DNA of 20,930 nt from Bdellovibrionaceae bacterium UBA6776 (GTDB lineage Bacteria > Bdellovibrionota > Bdellovibrionia > Bdellovibrionales > UBA1609), in contig DKGG01000015.1 in NCBI GenBank assembly GCA_002453155.1, positions 1 to 20,930 on the forward strand, written 5' to 3'. The translations under genes were made by a program, and so were the position numbers. Position 1 is the stretch's first letter. Every line of letters begins with the position of its first letter. This document shows, one piece after another, positions 6,298 to 14,040 of this stretch. The notes below the pieces were generated by a model. It saw nothing but the letters and a program-made list of their open reading frames with translations, did no database searches and was not told the origin of the DNA.

Positions 6298-7587
6298 TTA
6301 TTTCTTAAATTTAAGCTGATCCAAGGCTATTAAATTTTCTTTTTTTATCCCATAGGACCAGTTTTGTTTTTCTGTGCGGGCAGAAGCCAACTGGCTTTCC
6401 ACATATGGAGCCTGATCTGTATCCCACCAAATCGAGTAAATGGACTTTCCACTTCCATCAAAAAACTCCAAATGATTCTTCTTGATTTTATTCTTCAGAT
6501 TTCGAGGAATGTAATGCTCCACTTCTAAAGATTGAATTTTTTGAAACAGGTCCACCAAATCAGACTCTTTAAACTTTTCACCCAATTGCGACGAAGTCCA
6601 TTCTGTTCCCTCTTTTTTGAACTCCAATTTTTCAGAGCCTCGCTGAAGCTTTACTGAAACAACTTTCTCTAAAGAAAATTCGAAAGGTGCTTTGCGATCA
6701 AAGAGCTGATATTGATCCAAAAGTACCGAATCCATCCGAACTTGGGGAAATTCAAAAATGGGATCCCCGTGATCCCGTTGAACTCGAACGGCTTCTCCTT
6801 CTCCCTGGAAGGACAAGTGAATCTCTCCAACGTCCGTTTTTAAATCCATTTGAAAATCGCCAGCACCCATCTTTTGCCCATCCACAACCCCTGTGGATTT
6901 CATAATTAATAAGGCCTTCACCCAGTTTTCTGCCGCCTTTGAGCTCAATGGAAAGTCTTCCTCTTTGCCCCACTTCCAAACGCCGTCTTCTTTGACAATG
7001 GAAAAATCTTTGTGCTCTCGGAAGTCTTTAAAAAAAAGCTCTTTAATTTCAGAGACACCCTCCAATGGCGCTTTGTTTCGAAACTCTGTTAGGGATTTGT
7101 TGGTCAATCCCCCCGCCCGTCGATCGACCAAATAAAGATCACCCATTTCAACGTAGAATCCTCCATCATAACTGTTCTCAGATCCGATCTTGATGGAGTT
7201 CTTTGATCCGTCATTCAGCTCCCAGGAAATTTGACTGAGAGCTTTTTCTCCCAAACCAAATTCACTCTTTTTTTCCTCGTTAAGGTCTTTGGCCTCAAGA
7301 ATTTTTTTTCCTTTGAGACCGCCCAAGGTGTCCACATATTGAGCCACCACCGTGGAATCACACTTTGTCTTTAGGGGTTGAATCAATTCACATTTTCCTT
7401 TGTCAAAACTCAACTCCAACTGATTGACCTTTAATTTTTGAATCAGAGAAAGATTGAAGTCTGTCAGACGCTGTTCTCCAGGTGCCATGGGTTCCTTGGA
7501 TTTTTGTTCCGTAAAATCCCAAAACACATACAAACCCATCACGACAACGAATAAAAAGAAGAATGCCGTTCCCTTAAAGCTTTTCAC
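6298..7587 (-). CDS. DUF4340-like membrane-anchored protein of the ABC cassette
   Basis: A 429-residue protein with one N-terminal membrane segment (about residues 7-24) and a large periplasmic part predicted to be mostly beta strands. It contains repeated modules of the form 'V..L.L..G...L.F.K....W' (for example VSVKLQRGSEKLEFKKEGTEW) and FGLGEK near residue 110, typical of DUF4340 proteins. These are commonly encoded right after a GldG-like subunit, as here (3-base gap). No enzymatic motif is visible; a structural or cargo-binding role in the transporter is inferred from position. The start is GTG (7585-7587), with a purine-rich GAGAGGGG a few bases upstream inside the end of the GldG-like gene. 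Confidence 0.75.
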   Translation of the reverse strand: MKSFKGTAFFFLFVVVMGLYVFWDFTEQKSKEPMAPGEQRLTDFNLSLIQKLKVNQLELSFDKGKCELIQPLKTKCDSTVVAQYVDTLGGLKGKKILEAKDLNEEKKSEFGLGEKALSQISWELNDGSKNSIKIGSENSYDGGFYVEMGDLYLVDRRAGGLTNKSLTEFRNKAPLEGVSEIKELFFKDFREHKDFSIVKEDGVWKWGKEEDFPLSSKAAENWVKALLIMKSTGVVDGQKMGAGDFQMDLKTDVGEIHLSFQGEGEAVRVQRDHGDPIFEFPQVRMDSVLLDQYQLFDRKAPFEFSLEKVVSVKLQRGSEKLEFKKEGTEWTSSQLGEKFKESDLVDLFQKIQSLEVEHYIPRNLKNKIKKNHLEFFDGSGKSIYSIWWDTDQAPYVESQLASARTEKQNWSYGIKKENLIALDQLKFKK

Positions 7588-7590
7588 AAA

Positions 7591-9156
7591 CTAGGCCCCT
7601 CTCCGTCGGTACCAAAGAACACCGCTCAGGAGCAGTAAAACCACGGGCAACGAAACTCCAGCCATCACCATTCCCAAATGAACAGGACCGGTCAAATACA
7701 ACTTATCGCCTTTTTGTTCCCTTGGCCGTATGCTGATCAGATCTTTTTGCTCGGTCAGTTGCGCCACCGTATTCATGGTTAAATCTCGGTTGGATCCCAC
7801 CAAAAAGAATCGATTGGTCAAGAAATCACTGTCACCCACAACCACCGCTTTAAAGCTAGGGTCATTTTCTTTTTCCCCTCCGAAAGATCCCGTGGAGTAA
7901 ATAAAAACCGGAAAAGATTTTTGTGTCCCCGTGTCGGTCACTTCCGTTTTCAATTCCTTCATGATGAAAGAGGATGGGGCCGTAGAGACCAACACAGAAA
8001 CATCCAAACCTTTTGATGTCACTGGATCTATTTCTAACTCACTGGCCATATCGAAGAGGGTCAGGGTCTTATTTTCGGGAAGTGAGGCCGTGATGGGATT
8101 TTTGGAATCAAACTGAGTGCCAATGGAAGTTGCAGAAGCCTGTCCTCGGGTGGGGTCTAAGAGGATCACATAATTATTTTTAAAATCCACACCCACTTTG
8201 CGAGCCAAACCAGAAAGATTATGTTTCTCTCCGGGATCCAAAGCCAGGAGCAACTCTCCACCTTTGCTCAAATAGTTCTCAAGAACCCGAATTTCACTTT
8301 CCAAATACGCTTGCTTGGGACCCAAGACACACACCAGTGCGGCATCTTCGGGAACCTGAGATTTTTCAACCAAATTCAATTCTTCAAGGTCATAAGAAGA
8401 GCTTTCCAGTTCCTCTTTAAATGCTTTGAGCCCTTGAGCGGATTCCGAATTGAGTTCTCTTTCTCCGTGCCCAACGATAAAATAGATTCTTTTCTCTCCC
8501 CGTCGAGTCAATTTGATCAAAGCACGGGTCACATCCTCTTCTCCGAATGAGCCCATGGGATTGGAACCTGGTTCCACGCGAATCTTTTTTTCTCCTTGTT
8601 CCACAAAAACAAAAACAGAACTTTGATCTCTGTCTGCCAAAGGCGCCAAATACTTTTGGGACCTCATATTGCTGACATAGGCATCAATAAACTCCACCTT
8701 CAGCTTCGAAGTTTTTTCTTCGAAAAGATTGAGCACCTGGTTCACAGCCTGACGATCCTGTAGGGCCTCCGCGCCCTTATAAAAAACTTTGACCGAAACA
8801 TTTCCCGAAAGGGCTCCCAGAACCTTTAAGCTTTGATCGGAGAGAGAGTTGATCTTTTCTTGGGTCAAATCAAAGGTTTGATTGTGGCGAACGGCGATAT
8901 AATTCAGAAACACCAAAAAGCTCACCACCAAAAGAATCAGAGCCCCCATGTTCATGCCATGTTTGGTTGTTCTTAAAGTAAGAAACTCAAAATAAAGCTT
9001 TCGATCAGAAATCATTGAAACCAAAAGAGAGACACATGAGACAGCAATTAAAATGTACAGAAAGGGAATCCAAGCACCCAAAATAAATCGTACGGCACCC
9101 GCCACAATCAAACACAAGGCCGCAATTAAAAATCCAACTTTACCCAACTGACTCAC
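7591..9156 (-). CDS. GldG-like auxiliary component of an ABC transporter
   Basis: A 521-residue membrane protein. Three hydrophobic segments lie near the N-terminus (about 7-24, 29-47 and 69-88), then a periplasmic region with QTFDLTQEKINSLSDQS and VFYKGAE (about 95-130), a typical GldG start, then VTRALIKLTRRGEKRIYFIVGHGERE (about 210-235), and ELLLALDPGEK. One C-terminal segment (about 490-513) is followed by a short basic tail, YRRRGA. This is the architecture of the 'ABC-type transport system involved in gliding motility' family. GldG is needed for gliding in Flavobacterium, but most homologues sit in bacteria where the job is unknown. It starts at GTG 9156, with a strong GGAGGT site that overlaps the stop of the permease gene. 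Confidence 0.85.
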   Translation of the reverse strand: MSQLGKVGFLIAALCLIVAGAVRFILGAWIPFLYILIAVSCVSLLVSMISDRKLYFEFLTLRTTKHGMNMGALILLVVSFLVFLNYIAVRHNQTFDLTQEKINSLSDQSLKVLGALSGNVSVKVFYKGAEALQDRQAVNQVLNLFEEKTSKLKVEFIDAYVSNMRSQKYLAPLADRDQSSVFVFVEQGEKKIRVEPGSNPMGSFGEEDVTRALIKLTRRGEKRIYFIVGHGERELNSESAQGLKAFKEELESSSYDLEELNLVEKSQVPEDAALVCVLGPKQAYLESEIRVLENYLSKGGELLLALDPGEKHNLSGLARKVGVDFKNNYVILLDPTRGQASATSIGTQFDSKNPITASLPENKTLTLFDMASELEIDPVTSKGLDVSVLVSTAPSSFIMKELKTEVTDTGTQKSFPVFIYSTGSFGGEKENDPSFKAVVVGDSDFLTNRFFLVGSNRDLTMNTVAQLTEQKDLISIRPREQKGDKLYLTGPVHLGMVMAGVSLPVVLLLLSGVLWYRRRGA

Positions 9157-9159
9157 TTC

Positions 9160-9921
9160 TTACCTCCAGCGAGATGATTCCACCACTCGTTGAGTGAGAA
9201 ACACAAAGAGACCGGTACAGCTCAACAAAAACATAATGGACTTCAAGCGAATGGATCCACGAATAAATGCCATAAAGTGATCTCCAATGGAGATTTGCTC
9301 CAACACAGAGGTCATATAAAGGCCTGTTGCACTTTCAGCTCCTTGACTGAGGAACCACAAAAATAAATTGAAAACCAATCCCATCACCACACTCAAGACC
9401 ACAGATTGAGTCAATGAAGATGCAAAAACACCCACCGCCACGTAGGTGGACGCCACCAAAATCACTCCCAAATAGGCCGCCAACAGAGGGGGAAAAGAAA
9501 AATGTGCAATGGGATAGGTGGCCAATGGATAAAGAAAAGAAAGAGCCACCAAGATAAGTATCACGCCAAAAGCACCTAGAAATTTCCCCAAAGCAATTTC
9601 TGTGGCTGTGATGGGAGCGGTCAACAGCAAGTCATAGGTGCGCAGTTTCTTCTCCTCCGCCAACAGCCTCATGGTTAGGGCCGGAACGATAAAAACAAAC
9701 AGCAAATTGATTTGAGAAATGTGGGTTAAAAAAACCGTCATCTGCAAAGTCGGAGAGGGACCCGGGTTGAAAGTGGCTTGGGTATTTTCGGCAAAGAGAA
9801 TCAGAGACCTTAAAAAGGTAAAGCTCCACATGACGCTACACAAAGCTGCGATCAAACAAAACATGGGACTTGTCGCAAGGCTTCGAAAATCTTTTCCCGC
9901 AAGAGTTAAAATGTTTCTCAT
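9160..9921 (-). CDS. ABC transporter permease, GldF/ABC-2 type
   Basis: A 253-residue integral membrane protein with six hydrophobic segments, typical of ABC-2 permeases. The stretch MRLLAEEKKLRTYDLLLTAPITATEIALGKFLGA (about residues 84-118) is the signature cytosolic loop of the GldF/NosY-type family. Its ATG at 9921 overlaps the stop of the ATPase gene by four bases (ATGA), and a 3-base gap leads to the GldG-like gene, so ATPase, permease and auxiliary subunit are co-translated. Substrate is unknown. Nothing looks truncated. Confidence 0.88.
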   Translation of the reverse strand: MRNILTLAGKDFRSLATSPMFCLIAALCSVMWSFTFLRSLILFAENTQATFNPGPSPTLQMTVFLTHISQINLLFVFIVPALTMRLLAEEKKLRTYDLLLTAPITATEIALGKFLGAFGVILILVALSFLYPLATYPIAHFSFPPLLAAYLGVILVASTYVAVGVFASSLTQSVVLSVVMGLVFNLFLWFLSQGAESATGLYMTSVLEQISIGDHFMAFIRGSIRLKSIMFLLSCTGLFVFLTQRVVESSRWR

Positions 9922-10844
9922 GATTTCTCCGTCGAGTCCGTCAATTGAATAAAAATATCTTCCAAGCTCAATGTGGAGGTTTGAAGTTCAATCAAACCTG
10001 CATCCAAAGAAACCACCTTCTTCGAAATCTCTTCGACCACCTGATCGCGTCCGTCCGTTTTTACTTCGAGATAGTTTCCCGTGCTTGAGGAGTCCACAAC
10101 ACCCTCAATCCTCTTCAACTCCTCCGCCACCTGATCGGCCTTGCGAAGGACTCGAATCTTCAAATGACCTCCGCCGGCCATGCGATTGGACAGTCCTTGG
10201 ATTTGATCTTCTGCAATGATTTGCCCTTCATTGATAATGATAACCTTGTCGCAGCTGGCTTGAACCTCGGGCAAAATGTGTGTGGAAAGCACAATGGTGT
10301 GCTTGCCTTTGAGCTCTTTGATCAAAGTTCGCATTTCGGCGACCTGTTTTGGATCCAAACCCACCGTGGGCTCATCTAAAATCAAAATCTCGGGATCAGA
10401 AACCAAGGCCTGCGCCAATCCCACTCTTTGACGAAAACCTTTCGAAAGGTTTCCAATCATGCGACGACGAACTTGCTGAAGCGCTGTTTTTTGCAAAGCT
10501 GCGTCCACAGAGCTGTCAATGGCCTCAGATGACACCCCCTTGAGCTTTGCGCAAAACTCAAGGTAGCGCTGCACCGTCATGTCCAAATACACGGGCGGCG
10601 TTTCGGGCAAATACCCTATTCTTTTTTTGACTTCGATGGGATCTTCAAAAATGTCAAAACCAGAGATCTGAACAGTCCCTGAAGTGGGCGCCATGTATCC
10701 CGTTAGAATTTTCATGGTGGTGGATTTTCCAGCACCATTGGGCCCGAGAAAACCAACCACTTCGCCTTTGTTCACTGTAAAACTGAGATTTTTGACCGCT
10801 TGCCGATCACCATAAAACTTAGAGAGTTCTTTCACTTGAATCAC
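9918..10844 (-). CDS. ABC transporter ATP-binding protein (GldA-like)
   Basis: A 308-residue ATPase. Walker A GPNGAGKST is at 34-42, the signature motif reads LSKGFRQR (133-140), Walker B ILILDEP is at 153-159 with the catalytic glutamate, and the switch histidine is H189 (LSTHI). All catalytic residues are present, so it should hydrolyse ATP to drive the permease encoded next. The signature's SKGF in place of SGGQ is usual for this CcmA/NatA-like group. The C-terminal 90 residues form the regulatory extension typical of single-domain ABC-2 ATPases. I chose the GTG at 10844 over an in-frame TTG at 10859 because AAGGAG (10851-10856) sits six bases before the GTG. It opens the ABC cassette, 60 bases after the NFACT gene. 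Confidence 0.9.
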   Translation of the reverse strand: MIQVKELSKFYGDRQAVKNLSFTVNKGEVVGFLGPNGAGKSTTMKILTGYMAPTSGTVQISGFDIFEDPIEVKKRIGYLPETPPVYLDMTVQRYLEFCAKLKGVSSEAIDSSVDAALQKTALQQVRRRMIGNLSKGFRQRVGLAQALVSDPEILILDEPTVGLDPKQVAEMRTLIKELKGKHTIVLSTHILPEVQASCDKVIIINEGQIIAEDQIQGLSNRMAGGGHLKIRVLRKADQVAEELKRIEGVVDSSSTGNYLEVKTDGRDQVVEEISKKVVSLDAGLIELQTSTLSLEDIFIQLTDSTEKS

Positions 10845-10850
10845 GAACAG

Positions 10851-10856
10851 CTCCTT
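10851..10856 (-). promoter_or_regulatory. Ribosome-binding site fixing the ATPase start
   Basis: AAGGAG on the minus strand, six bases before the GTG at 10844. It rules out the TTG at 10859, which would place this site inside the coding region. Confidence 0.65.
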
Positions 10857-10904
10857 CAAGAACTTGGATCAACCTTTAAAAAGATAACCCCATCAAGAAT
10901 TCTG

Positions 10905-12209
10905 TCAAGATTCTTTCACTTCACGCACAAAGACCTTTTCATTTCGATACTGAACGCGACCAATGCGGTCCCCACGTATGGGCTTCACGAATCGACACTC
11001 GGCAATAAGAACGGTGTGCTTCAAGCCGATTTCATTTTTGAACTTTGCACCGAAGGTTTCCTTGAAAAACCATTGGATGACTTTTTCAATTTGCGCAGGA
11101 GTCAATGATTTGGACTTGGGAAGAAACGCAATGGCGTGACTGCTGGGTTGATCTTTGAGGTGAAACCAAAGATCCCAAGCTTTGGCCTGACGAAGCAAAC
11201 TCAGATTGTCTTTTGCAGAGCGCCCACAAACCACTTTTATCTCTGGAGTCAACTTGAGTGTGCGAGCTTTCACATCTCCGCGAAGAGGTCGATCCAAGCT
11301 CTTTTGAGATCCCTGCGCGGTCTTTTTCTCAAGGCTTGCGTAGCCTTTTTCCTCGAGAGTCTTTAAATTTTTTTTTAAAGACTCCAACCGACTTTTGGTT
11401 CCTTCCAACTTCCGCTTGGTGTCCTTGGATTTTGCGAATAAAAGATCCATGTTCTTATGCACAGACTTTCTTTTATCCACAAAAACTTCGAACTCTTTGG
11501 GTAAACTTTCCCAGTTGGAATGGGACTTGAGCCACTGAGCCACCTCGCCCCAGGGATCAGATTCTTTTTTTTCCAATTCCTGAGAAACCTTTTCTATGGC
11601 CCTTTTTAGACTTTTTTGCTTCTTTTCAAAGGTCTTTTGCGCGGAGGACTTCGGCGCATTTGAACTTTCCCCTAAATTTTGTTTTTTCCCAGCAAGCTTC
11701 AAAGGCTTTCGAGAAACCAACCACTCTAAAGAAAAAGCTTCAACGCTTCTAAGATCTTCATCTTCCGAGGGGATTGATTCCATTGCCTGAAGCTCTTTGA
11801 CCTTGTGAAGAGAGAGGGAATTTTCTTGCGTTTTAGCAATAAGGTTCTGTCCGTGGGGAAAAATGCGAAACTCCAAAGATTTGTGATTGGAAAACTTCAA
11901 TAGAATTTTTCGCCCCATTTTCGGATCAAATTGAACGTCCACCAAAGTCTCACCTAAAAAATGAGCTTTTAGAAAGAGAAGAATCGGTGAAGTTTTTTTA
12001 CGCAAAGTCAGATGGGGCCGCTCGGTCCAAAAACTTAAGACCGGGCGCAGTTTGTTGTCATCAAACCAAAGGTAATAAAGATTTCGATGGAAGTAGAACT
12101 CAAAGACCACATCTTGTTCGCTGGTGAGGACGTTTTGAAGACGTCCTCCTTTGAGATGTAAAAGAGTTTCTTGGAGAAGTTGAATTTCCCCCGGTCGAAG
12201 AGTTCTCAT
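10905..12209 (-). CDS. NFACT-family protein, divergent RqcH/Rqc2-like
   Basis: A 434-residue cytosolic protein, shorter than the usual 550-600 of bacterial RqcH. Residues 1-150 resemble a reduced NFACT-N domain, about 180-310 form a lysine/glutamate-rich coiled coil, and about 315-415 form the NFACT-R domain, with GRSAKDNLSLLRQAKAWDLWFHLKDQPSSHAI as the most recognisable block. RqcH binds stalled 50S subunits and adds alanine tails to nascent chains. Here the conserved 'DR' of NFACT-N appears as GR (MGRKILLKF) and the glutamate of the following 'ELMG..sN' motif as an arginine (FRIFPHGQNLIA), by my hand alignment. tRNA recruitment may therefore be altered or lost while RNA or ribosome binding is kept. 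The ATG at 12209 lacks a clear ribosome-binding site. It lies 45 bases after the lipoprotein gene. Confidence 0.75.
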   Translation of the reverse strand: MRTLRPGEIQLLQETLLHLKGGRLQNVLTSEQDVVFEFYFHRNLYYLWFDDNKLRPVLSFWTERPHLTLRKKTSPILLFLKAHFLGETLVDVQFDPKMGRKILLKFSNHKSLEFRIFPHGQNLIAKTQENSLSLHKVKELQAMESIPSEDEDLRSVEAFSLEWLVSRKPLKLAGKKQNLGESSNAPKSSAQKTFEKKQKSLKRAIEKVSQELEKKESDPWGEVAQWLKSHSNWESLPKEFEVFVDKRKSVHKNMDLLFAKSKDTKRKLEGTKSRLESLKKNLKTLEEKGYASLEKKTAQGSQKSLDRPLRGDVKARTLKLTPEIKVVCGRSAKDNLSLLRQAKAWDLWFHLKDQPSSHAIAFLPKSKSLTPAQIEKVIQWFFKETFGAKFKNEIGLKHTVLIAECRFVKPIRGDRIGRVQYRNEKVFVREVKES

Positions 12210-12236
12210 AGTGAGTGATTCTATGACCTGAGGGAA

Positions 12237-12253
12237 AAAAGATAAAATCTTTT
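12237..12253 (-). terminator. Small AT-rich hairpin after the lipoprotein gene
   Basis: On the minus strand AAAAGAT pairs with ATCTTTT around a three-base loop just past the stop codon of the lipoprotein gene, followed by two more T residues. The stem is AT-only apart from one G-C pair, so at most a weak or partial terminator between the lipoprotein and NFACT genes. Confidence 0.25.
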
Positions 12254-12254
12254 C

Positions 12255-13781
12255 TTATTTGCGATCCAATTGCTTGTCTCTGAAGGCCTGTTGAGCAGCA
12301 CCCTGGTTGAGGCTCTTTTGCTTCAACGAGCGGTCCAATTGCTTGTCACGAAGACCCTGTTGAGCCGCACCCTGGTTAAGGCTCTTCTGCTTCAATGAGC
12401 GATCCAATTGCTTGTCACGAAGACCTTGTTGAGCAGCACCCTGATTGAGGCTCTTTTGCTTCAACGAGCGGTCCAATTGCTTGTCACGAAGACCCTGTTG
12501 AGTAGCACCCTGGTTGAGGTTCGGAACGTTCTTCGCTCCAACTTTGTTTGAAGGCAACTCTGGATTCAACACGCGCTTTACGGGCGCAGGGTTTTTCGCT
12601 CCAGCTTTGTTTGCTGGTGATTCAGGATTCAAAACTCGCTTTACCGGTGCAGGATTTTTCGCTCCAGCTTTGTTTGCTGGCAACTCTGGATTTACCACAG
12701 GAGCCGTCTGCTGAGTGGGAACTTTGGCTTGATCCGTCGTCGCATCTGTCGCAGGAGCCGGCTCTCCACCGGTCACGCTTCCCGCAGATCCCGCCGTCGC
12801 CAAAGCCTGATCAAAAGTCTTCAATTCGGGATCAGACATTGTAAAAACATAGTCACTTCCGCGTTTTTCAAAATATCCCATGAATACTTGAGGAGCCGCA
12901 GAATTGGGTTTTAAGGACAATGCAACTCGTACCGACTCGCAACCTTTTTGCACATCACACATTCCCAAAACTTCCACAACAAGATCAGTTCGGTTGCTTC
13001 GAAATTTAACGTTTTTGGTAGAACCATAGATGACAGACTTTCCTGTTTGAGCTGTCATTTGAAGTTCCGACGTCAAAATGTCTTCGGCCCCATCCACTTT
13101 TAATACGGCCGCGACTTCCACTTCCAAAGATTGACCAGGAACTTGATTCAAAAAGGACAATCGAAGGCCCTTTACCATGCGAGAAGACTCTGGCATCCCT
13201 TTGGTGTTGGTCAAAATCTTGTCCAGATCCGCTTTCATTTGAATTTGTTTGTCGTCAGAAACCACTTGATCTTGAATTTCTTGAACAGGATCTTGTTGTT
13301 GGGCTTGTCTCAACTCTGGATTTTCCGCAAGCTTTTGCTGCTGCTCTTCTTTTAATTTTTCCACTTCTGAATAGGTGATCACATTGGTATCGACCAATTG
13401 GGCCAGATCTTGTTTGGCCTGCTCATCAGATTGTTTGCGCGGTTTCTCTGGTTGCTCGCCCTGAGATTCTGAATCTGAATGGGGTTGATCTTTTCCACTT
13501 TGATCGGAATCAACACCACTCACATCTTTTTGAGGTTGATCTTGACCGGATCGATCTAAAGCTGACGAATCCATTTGATCTTGATCCTGCGGAATCACAG
13601 TGCTTGTGTCCGAACCATCAGAAGCTCCACCGTTTGGACCGCCCTTTTCGCTCACTGAGGGAACTGGCGGAAGGCGTTTCACGTCAAACCCGCGTTGATC
13701 TGCACATCCCACAACAAACAGTGTGGAGGCAATCAGGGCCGCGAGGGCTGTTTTTCCAATATATGAGGATACGTTCTTCAT
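12255..13781 (-). CDS. Lipoprotein with two families of C-terminal tandem repeats
   Basis: A 508-residue secreted lipoprotein. The signal peptide ends in the lipobox VVGC with the lipid-carrying cysteine at C26. Residues 30-150 are a low-complexity Asp/Ser/Gln/Pro-rich stretch and a likely coiled-coil part (EVEKLKEEQQQKLAENPELRQ). Residues 185-330 look like a compact beta-rich domain with two cysteines (CDVQKGC). The C-terminus is repetitive: about 2.8 copies of a 21-residue unit with ANKAGAKNPAPVKRVL (364-422), then about 3.7 copies of a 23-residue unit with QQGLRDKQLDRSLKQKS (423-508). Both repeats are strongly basic and probably reach into periplasm or bind an anionic polymer; that is inference. 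I do not recognise the family. GGAG lies six bases before ATG 13781, and a sigma-54-like promoter is upstream. Confidence 0.85.
   Translation of the reverse strand: MKNVSSYIGKTALAALIASTLFVVGCADQRGFDVKRLPPVPSVSEKGGPNGGASDGSDTSTVIPQDQDQMDSSALDRSGQDQPQKDVSGVDSDQSGKDQPHSDSESQGEQPEKPRKQSDEQAKQDLAQLVDTNVITYSEVEKLKEEQQQKLAENPELRQAQQQDPVQEIQDQVVSDDKQIQMKADLDKILTNTKGMPESSRMVKGLRLSFLNQVPGQSLEVEVAAVLKVDGAEDILTSELQMTAQTGKSVIYGSTKNVKFRSNRTDLVVEVLGMCDVQKGCESVRVALSLKPNSAAPQVFMGYFEKRGSDYVFTMSDPELKTFDQALATAGSAGSVTGGEPAPATDATTDQAKVPTQQTAPVVNPELPANKAGAKNPAPVKRVLNPESPANKAGAKNPAPVKRVLNPELPSNKVGAKNVPNLNQGATQQGLRDKQLDRSLKQKSLNQGAAQQGLRDKQLDRSLKQKSLNQGAAQQGLRDKQLDRSLKQKSLNQGAAQQAFRDKQLDRK
12258..12515 (-). repeat. 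Tandem repeat, 69-bp unit, about 3.7 copies
   Basis: In-frame tandem repeat encoding 23 residues per unit (NQGAAQQGLRDKQLDRSLKQ then KSL). The copies are nearly identical in DNA, with a few synonymous changes and one A-to-T residue change in the first unit. The last unit is cut short at residue K508. Such near-identity suggests recent expansion or ongoing homogenisation. Confidence 0.92.
12516..12692 (-). repeat. Tandem repeat, 63-bp unit, about 2.8 copies
   Basis: In-frame tandem repeat encoding 21 residues per unit (NPELPANKAGAKNPAPVKRV then L). The third copy is diverged (SNKVGAKNVPNL) and leads straight into the 23-residue repeats, so two unrelated repeat families adjoin in one protein. 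Confidence 0.9.
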
Positions 13782-13809
13782 TCGTCACTCCTATTCCAAC
13801 CCTTTGGGG

Positions 13810-13825
13810 AGCAAAGCCAATGCCA
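13810..13825 (-). promoter_or_regulatory. Candidate sigma-54 promoter for the repeat lipoprotein
   Basis: The minus strand reads TGGCATTGGCTTTGCT, close to the sigma-54 consensus TGGCAC-N5-TTGCW, with the invariant GG and GC ten bases apart. A transcript would begin near 13799, leaving an 18-base leader that contains GGAG before the ATG at 13781. Single-site matches of this kind also arise by chance. Confidence 0.35.
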
Positions 13826-13871
13826 GTTTTTTTGATTCCTAATGCCCTTAAATCTTCAGAGAATCCAAAGC

Positions 13872-13890
13872 GGTGACGAATTCGGTCACC
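13872..13890. repeat. Short hairpin beside the long palindrome
   Basis: GGTGAC (13872-13877) pairs with GTCACC (13885-13890) around a seven-base loop GAATTCG. It stands 13 bases from the 34-bp palindrome and may belong to the same extragenic element. Confidence 0.4.
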
Positions 13891-13903
13891 CCTGACGCTT
13901 TTA

Positions 13904-13974
13904 CGCCAAAAGGTACCTGCTTCCTTTTCCGATATGCACCGCATATCGGAAAAGGAAGCAGGTACCTTTTGGCG
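13904..13974. repeat. Perfect 34-bp inverted repeat with 3-base loop
   Basis: Arms 13904-13937 and 13941-13974 are exact reverse complements over 34 bases, separated only by ACC. The arms contain the palindromic GGTACC and a purine/pyrimidine run (TTCCTTTTCC). It lies in the 259-base gap between the unknown secreted protein (stop at 14041) and the lipoprotein gene (start at 13781). It would form a very stable hairpin in RNA from either strand and may stop transcription, protect a 3' end, or mark a mobile palindromic element. No long T tract follows, so it is not a textbook intrinsic terminator. Confidence 0.95.
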
Positions 13975-14040
13975 AGGGCCGACCTATTGGCGTTGACCGA
14001 ACTTTGAAATGAAAGGTCTAAGTTCTTATGAGATGTAGAA

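Noticed and set aside
12258..12692. CRISPR array
   Set aside because: Repeats are directly tandem without unique spacers, multiples of three in length, and in frame inside a lipoprotein gene.
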